NCBI GenBank assembly: GCA_016708105.1
Contig: JADJGJ010000004.1
Coordinates: 124,001 to 188,000 of the forward strand
DNA: 64,000 nt
Reading direction: 5' to 3'
Origin: Crocinitomicaceae bacterium
GTDB taxonomy: Bacteria; Bacteroidota; Bacteroidia; Flavobacteriales_D; Crocinitomicaceae
A program made the translations under genes and the position numbers. The notes under the pieces are model-generated. The model was not told where the DNA came from. It ran no database searches and was given only the letters and a program-made list of their open reading frames with translations. This document shows, in pieces, positions 63,894 to 64,000 of the stretch (the first letter of the stretch is position 1; the number at the start of each line of letters is the position of its first letter).

Positions 63894-64000
63894 ACTGTTT
63901 TGCAATTAATTTTATCATACTCTTTATGTGTCCCGACAAATCGTATGTACATGGTTCGGGTTGAAAAATGAATCATAGCAACTACCCGGTATCAGTTGCC
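63890..64000 (-). pseudogene. HigB-like toxin remnant or 3' part, with in-frame TGA
   Basis: On the minus strand the frame ending at 63890 reads YRVVAMIHFSTRTMYIRFVG and then THKEYDKINCKTV, which matches the C-terminus of HigB (RFVGTHKEYDKI is diagnostic). The residue before YRVV is TGA (63994-63992), where family members have Thr, Lys or Arg after GN; CGA-to-TGA would explain it. The rest lies beyond the window. Either the toxin is inactivated, or the window end hides an error. Confidence 0.6.

Noticed and set aside
1..64000. CRISPR arrays, tRNA, rRNA, prophage
   Set aside because: No regular spacer-repeat array, no cloverleaf or rRNA-like stretch, and no phage structural genes were found on reading both strands.

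Overview
The window reads as chromosomal DNA of a free-living member of the Bacteroidota, probably Flavobacteriales-like. The evidence is: three proteins built for the type IX secretion system (T9SS) with C-terminal sorting domains of both known kinds; SprB-type repeats; TAnnTTTG-type promoters; a DUF4270-like lipoprotein beside a short glycogen-synthase-like gene and glmS; and many signal peptides ending in SQ or AQ. No rRNA, tRNA, CRISPR array, phage, integrase or complete insertion sequence was seen. The name and strain cannot be settled from the sequence alone.

Layout. 1-3180: 3' part of a large SprB-repeat adhesin. 3877-10087 (mostly minus): EamA transporter, ArsC-like protein, metK, a LuxR-type response regulator with its TPR histidine kinase, panC. 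10195-14237 (plus): GT5-like protein, DUF4270-like lipoprotein, glmS. 14317-16047: T9SS type A cargo. 16118-18439 (minus): small membrane protein and TPR/SpoIIE phosphatase. 18976-25676: a 1536-residue T9SS type B SprB protein, a putative outer-membrane protein and a small SprB protein. 25722-28708 (minus): rnc, fabF, acpP and an iodotyrosine-deiodinase-like flavoprotein. 28790-31660: an accessory stretch of three minus-strand genes (two lipoproteins, one a zinc peptidase) punctuated by three diverged copies of one intergenic repeat, a MITE-like inverted-repeat element and a REP-like palindrome. 31848-37104: galE, a beta-barrel-type protein and a very large outer-membrane-type protein. 37541-43112: a giant secreted polymorphic-toxin-like protein broken by two frameshifts, with a candidate immunity gene. 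43319-52522 (plus): S66 carboxypeptidase, purH, then the shape operon mreB-mreC-mreD-mrdA-rodA plus a CPBP protease. 52576-55077 (minus): ExbB/ExbD motor operon. 55210-57974 (minus): asparaginase, TatD, outer-membrane protein. 58038-61989 (plus): yraN and ileS. 62190-end: a secreted protein of unknown role and a HigBA-like toxin-antitoxin pair whose toxin has an in-frame stop.

How the genes work together. Core metabolism (SAM, pantothenate, glucosamine-6-P, IMP, fatty-acid elongation), envelope growth (Mre/PBP2/RodA) and proton-motive-force transduction (ExbB/ExbD) are interleaved with surface-display genes. The most notable locus is 37541-43112: a signal-peptide-bearing protein with a HELAH metallopeptidase motif, a pre-toxin hydrophobic region and a C-terminal PD-(D/E)xK nuclease-like tip, followed 6 bp later by a small soluble protein. 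The same gene carries the only runs of six or more G or C that I noticed in the window, one of them exactly at a frame break. A second notable signal is a 29-bp palindromic box shared by the upstream regions of two SprB-repeat genes.
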